DNA of 64,000 nucleotides from Thiosocius sp942490985 (GTDB lineage: Bacteria > Pseudomonadota > Gammaproteobacteria > Chromatiales > Chromatiaceae). The notes under the pieces are model-generated. The model was not told the origin of the DNA and ran no database searches. It saw only the letters and a program-made list of their open reading frames with translations. Below are positions 62,156-64,000 of the stretch, piece by piece. The stretch covers positions 434,001 through 498,000 of the forward strand of contig CALNYW010000003.1 in NCBI GenBank assembly GCA_942490985.1, in the 5' to 3' direction. Every line of letters starts with the position of its first letter. The first letter of the stretch is position 1. A program made the translations under genes and the position numbers.

Positions 62156-63160
62156 TTAACTGGCAACGTGCTTGGCGAAGCGCAGCATGTTGCAGGTGTA
62201 GCCGTACTCGTTGTCATACCAGGACACGACCTTAACGAAGGTCTTGTCCAGCGCGATACCGGCCTCTGAGTCGAAGATCGACGAGTTGCTATTTCCGCGG
62301 AAATCGGTCGCAACCACTTTCTCGTCGGTGTAGGCCAGGGTCTCACCGATACCCGGCGCTTCCGAAGCGGCCTTCATGGCGGCGCAGATTTCGGCGTAGT
62401 CGGCTTCCTTGTCCAACTCGACGGTCAGGTCGACGACGGAGACATCGGAGGTCGGCACGCGGAACGCCATACCGGTGAGCTTGCCGTTCAGTTCGGGCAA
62501 TACAACGCCCACCGCTTTTGCGGCACCGGTCGAAGACGGGATGATGTTTTCCAAGATACCGCGACCACCGCGCCAGTCTTTCATCGACGGTCCGTCGACG
62601 GTTTTTTGCGTGGCCGTGGCGGCGTGTACCGTCGTCATCAAACCGCGCTTGATGCCCCAGTTGTCATGCAGCACCTTGGCGACGGGGGCAAGACAGTTCG
62701 TGGTGCAGGACGCAGCCGAGATGATCGCCTGACCGGCATAGGTCTCATGATTGACACCGTAGACGAACATCGGCGTGCCGTCTTTCGAGGGTGCCGACAT
62801 GACGACTTTCGGGGCGCCGGCGTCAACGTGTTTTTGGCAGGTCTCCTCGGTCAGGAAGAAACCGGTACATTCCAGCACCAGGTCGACATTGATATCGCCC
62901 CAGGCCAGGTTGGCCGGATCGCGCTCGGCGGTCAGGCGGATGGTCTTGCCGTTGACGACCAGGTTGTTGCCATCGACAGACACGTCACCTTTGAAGTTGC
63001 CGTGCACAGAATCGTACTTGAGCATGTACGCCAAGTAGTCGGCATCGAGCAGGTCGTTGATCCCAACAACCTCGATATCGTTCGAAAAATCCTGCGAGAT
63101 AGCGCGGAACGCCATACGGCCGATGCGGCCAAAACCATTGATACCTACTTTGATCGTCAT
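62156..63160 (-). CDS. gap: Glyceraldehyde-3-phosphate dehydrogenase
   Basis: A 334-residue protein. KVGINGFGRIGRMAFRAISQ is the NAD(P)-binding start. The catalytic Cys lies in SAASCTTNCLAPVAKVL, with WRGGRGILENIIPSSTGAAK, MAFRVPTSDVSVVDLTVELD and VSWYDNEYGYTCNMLRFAKH following. It interconverts glyceraldehyde-3-phosphate and 1,3-bisphosphoglycerate in glycolysis or the Calvin cycle. It follows tkt across a strong hairpin. Confidence 0.97.
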   Translation of the reverse strand: MTIKVGINGFGRIGRMAFRAISQDFSNDIEVVGINDLLDADYLAYMLKYDSVHGNFKGDVSVDGNNLVVNGKTIRLTAERDPANLAWGDINVDLVLECTGFFLTEETCQKHVDAGAPKVVMSAPSKDGTPMFVYGVNHETYAGQAIISAASCTTNCLAPVAKVLHDNWGIKRGLMTTVHAATATQKTVDGPSMKDWRGGRGILENIIPSSTGAAKAVGVVLPELNGKLTGMAFRVPTSDVSVVDLTVELDKEADYAEICAAMKAASEAPGIGETLAYTDEKVVATDFRGNSNSSIFDSEAGIALDKTFVKVVSWYDNEYGYTCNMLRFAKHVAS

Positions 63161-63216
63161 GTTAGAGCTTCTCCTTCGGGCCGTTCCGACTAGCAGGAAC
63201 AGCGTTGCATACGAAA

Positions 63217-63242
63217 CGGCCGACTCGTCTTCGAGTCGGCCG
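63217..63242 (-). terminator. Strong hairpin between tkt and gap
   Basis: CGGCCGACTCG-TCTT-CGAGTCGGCCG is a perfect 11-bp-arm inverted repeat starting 14 bases after the tkt stop. On the minus strand it is followed by TTTCG, a weak T-tract. It is likely a partial terminator after tkt, leaving gap with either reduced read-through or its own promoter. Confidence 0.7.
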
Positions 63243-63255
63243 CTTGTTTCTTGAT

Positions 63256-64000
63256 TTAGGCGGCGACCTCATCAATCGCCTTGCCAACGTTTTCGGCGGT
63301 GAAACCGAACAGTTTGAATAGCTCGCCGGCCGGTGCGGACTCGCCGAAGGTGTCAATGCCGACAACCTTGCCGTTAGCACCAACATACTTCCACCAACCA
63401 TCCGTCACGGCGGCCTCGACGGCGACGCGTGCGGTGACTGCAGCCGGCAACACCGACTCTTTGTAGGCGGCGTCTTGCGCATCGAAGATGCTGGTACAGG
63501 GCATCGATACGACGCGCACTTTCTTGGCGCTCGCTTCAGCGGCTTCCACCGCGATGCCCACTTCCGAGCCGGTCGCGATGACAATCACATCCGGTGTGCC
63601 GTCACAATCACGCAAGACATAACCGCCACGGTTGATGTTGGCGATCTGGGCCGCATCGCGTGCCTGGAAAGGGATACCCTGACGGGTAAAGATCAGGCAA
63701 CTCGGTCCATCCTGCTTTTCAATGGCGTTACGCCAGGCCACTGCAGATTCAACCGTATCGCAAGGCCGCCAGACATCCATGCGCGGAATCATGCGTAACG
63801 TCGGAATCTGCTCGACCGCCTGGTGGGTCGGGCCGTCTTCACCGAGGCCGATCGAGTCATGGGTATAGACGAAGATCGAACGAATTTTCATCAACGCCGC
63901 CATGCGCAGGGCGTTGCGCGCGTACTCCGAAAACATCAGGAAGGTCGCACCGAACGGAATCAGCCCGCCGTGTAACGCGATGCCGTTCACGATCGCGGAC
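63256..64000 (-). CDS. tkt: Transketolase, C-terminal part (gene continues beyond the window)
   Basis: About 247 codons are visible, with the N-terminus cut by the right edge. NGIALHGGLIPFGATFLMFS, FVYTHDSIGLGEDGPTHQAV and EQIPTLRMIPRMDVWRPCDT are the pyrimidine-binding domain with the conserved His and Glu. GGYVLRDCDGTPDVIVIATG and the end VVGIDTFGESAPAGELFKLF are the C-terminal domain. Transketolase moves two-carbon units in the Calvin and pentose-phosphate pathways. It opens the tkt-gap-pgk-pyk-fba block. Confidence 0.96.
   Translation of the reverse strand, partial: SAIVNGIALHGGLIPFGATFLMFSEYARNALRMAALMKIRSIFVYTHDSIGLGEDGPTHQAVEQIPTLRMIPRMDVWRPCDTVESAVAWRNAIEKQDGPSCLIFTRQGIPFQARDAAQIANINRGGYVLRDCDGTPDVIVIATGSEVGIAVEAAEASAKKVRVVSMPCTSIFDAQDAAYKESVLPAAVTARVAVEAAVTDGWWKYVGANGKVVGIDTFGESAPAGELFKLFGFTAENVGKAIDEVAA

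Overview
The window reads as a chromosomal segment of a gammaproteobacterium, most likely an autotrophic or sulfur-oxidising Chromatiales-type organism. This is inferred from three things: a tkt-gap-pgk-pyk-fba block of Calvin-cycle/glycolysis genes at the right end, the gammaproteobacterial his-tat order (hisB-hisH-hisA-hisF-hisE-tatA-tatB-tatC), and two secreted proteins with PEP-CTERM-like C-termini. No rRNA operon, complete tRNA, intact transposon or CRISPR array is visible.

Layout. (1) 1-8.3 kb is accessory: the tail of a gene, a TIR-domain gene whose sequence continues out of frame into a GGDEF diguanylate-cyclase domain, a 4.4-kb PEP-CTERM repeat-protein gene shattered by indels and interrupted by a 48-base G run, a second TIR-like gene, and the 3' half of a tRNA-Ile(CAT), which looks like an integration scar. 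(2) 8.0-23.7 kb is sparse and mixed: secreted Spy-like and dienelactone-hydrolase proteins, tiny secreted peptides, a CarF/TMEM189-type lipid desaturase, an orphan ParA, PhoD, a DUF1499 protein, a Met-rich membrane protein, a NADAR protein, DUF2061 behind a Fur-box-like site, and FadL. It contains dispersed repeats and degenerate copies of one small Lys-rich gene. (3) 23.7-44.3 kb is a conserved core: msrB-DUF1223, a DUF255 protein, the dtd/his/tat run, DUF1631-PilZ, bipA-pip, purC, glutaredoxin and srkA. (4) 44.5-55.7 kb is a metabolic cassette: a 1710-residue pyruvate:ferredoxin oxidoreductase followed by a single-chain Nfn-like NADPH:ferredoxin oxidoreductase. Both sides carry remnants of IS91-family transposases, and a truncated nei lies on the left. 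The right remnant is riddled with small palindromic insertions. (5) 55.8-64 kb is core again: a PEP-CTERM protein, a CPCC protein, a tandem universal stress protein, then fba, pyk, pgk, gap and tkt on the minus strand, with tkt running off the end.

How the parts work together. PFOR and Nfn would connect pyruvate/acetyl-CoA, ferredoxin and NAD(P)H pools. The right-end cluster supplies triose-phosphate interconversion and transketolase for CO2 fixation or glycolysis. The Tat translocase could export the Tat-type PhoD precursor. c-di-GMP signalling is represented by the GGDEF domain and the PilZ protein. The strongest candidates for something new are the TIR/GGDEF pair, the family of about 50- and 70-bp palindromic elements inserted into the IS91 remnant, the unusually long PFOR with its fused Nfn, and a TatC with a FimV-like C-terminal tail.
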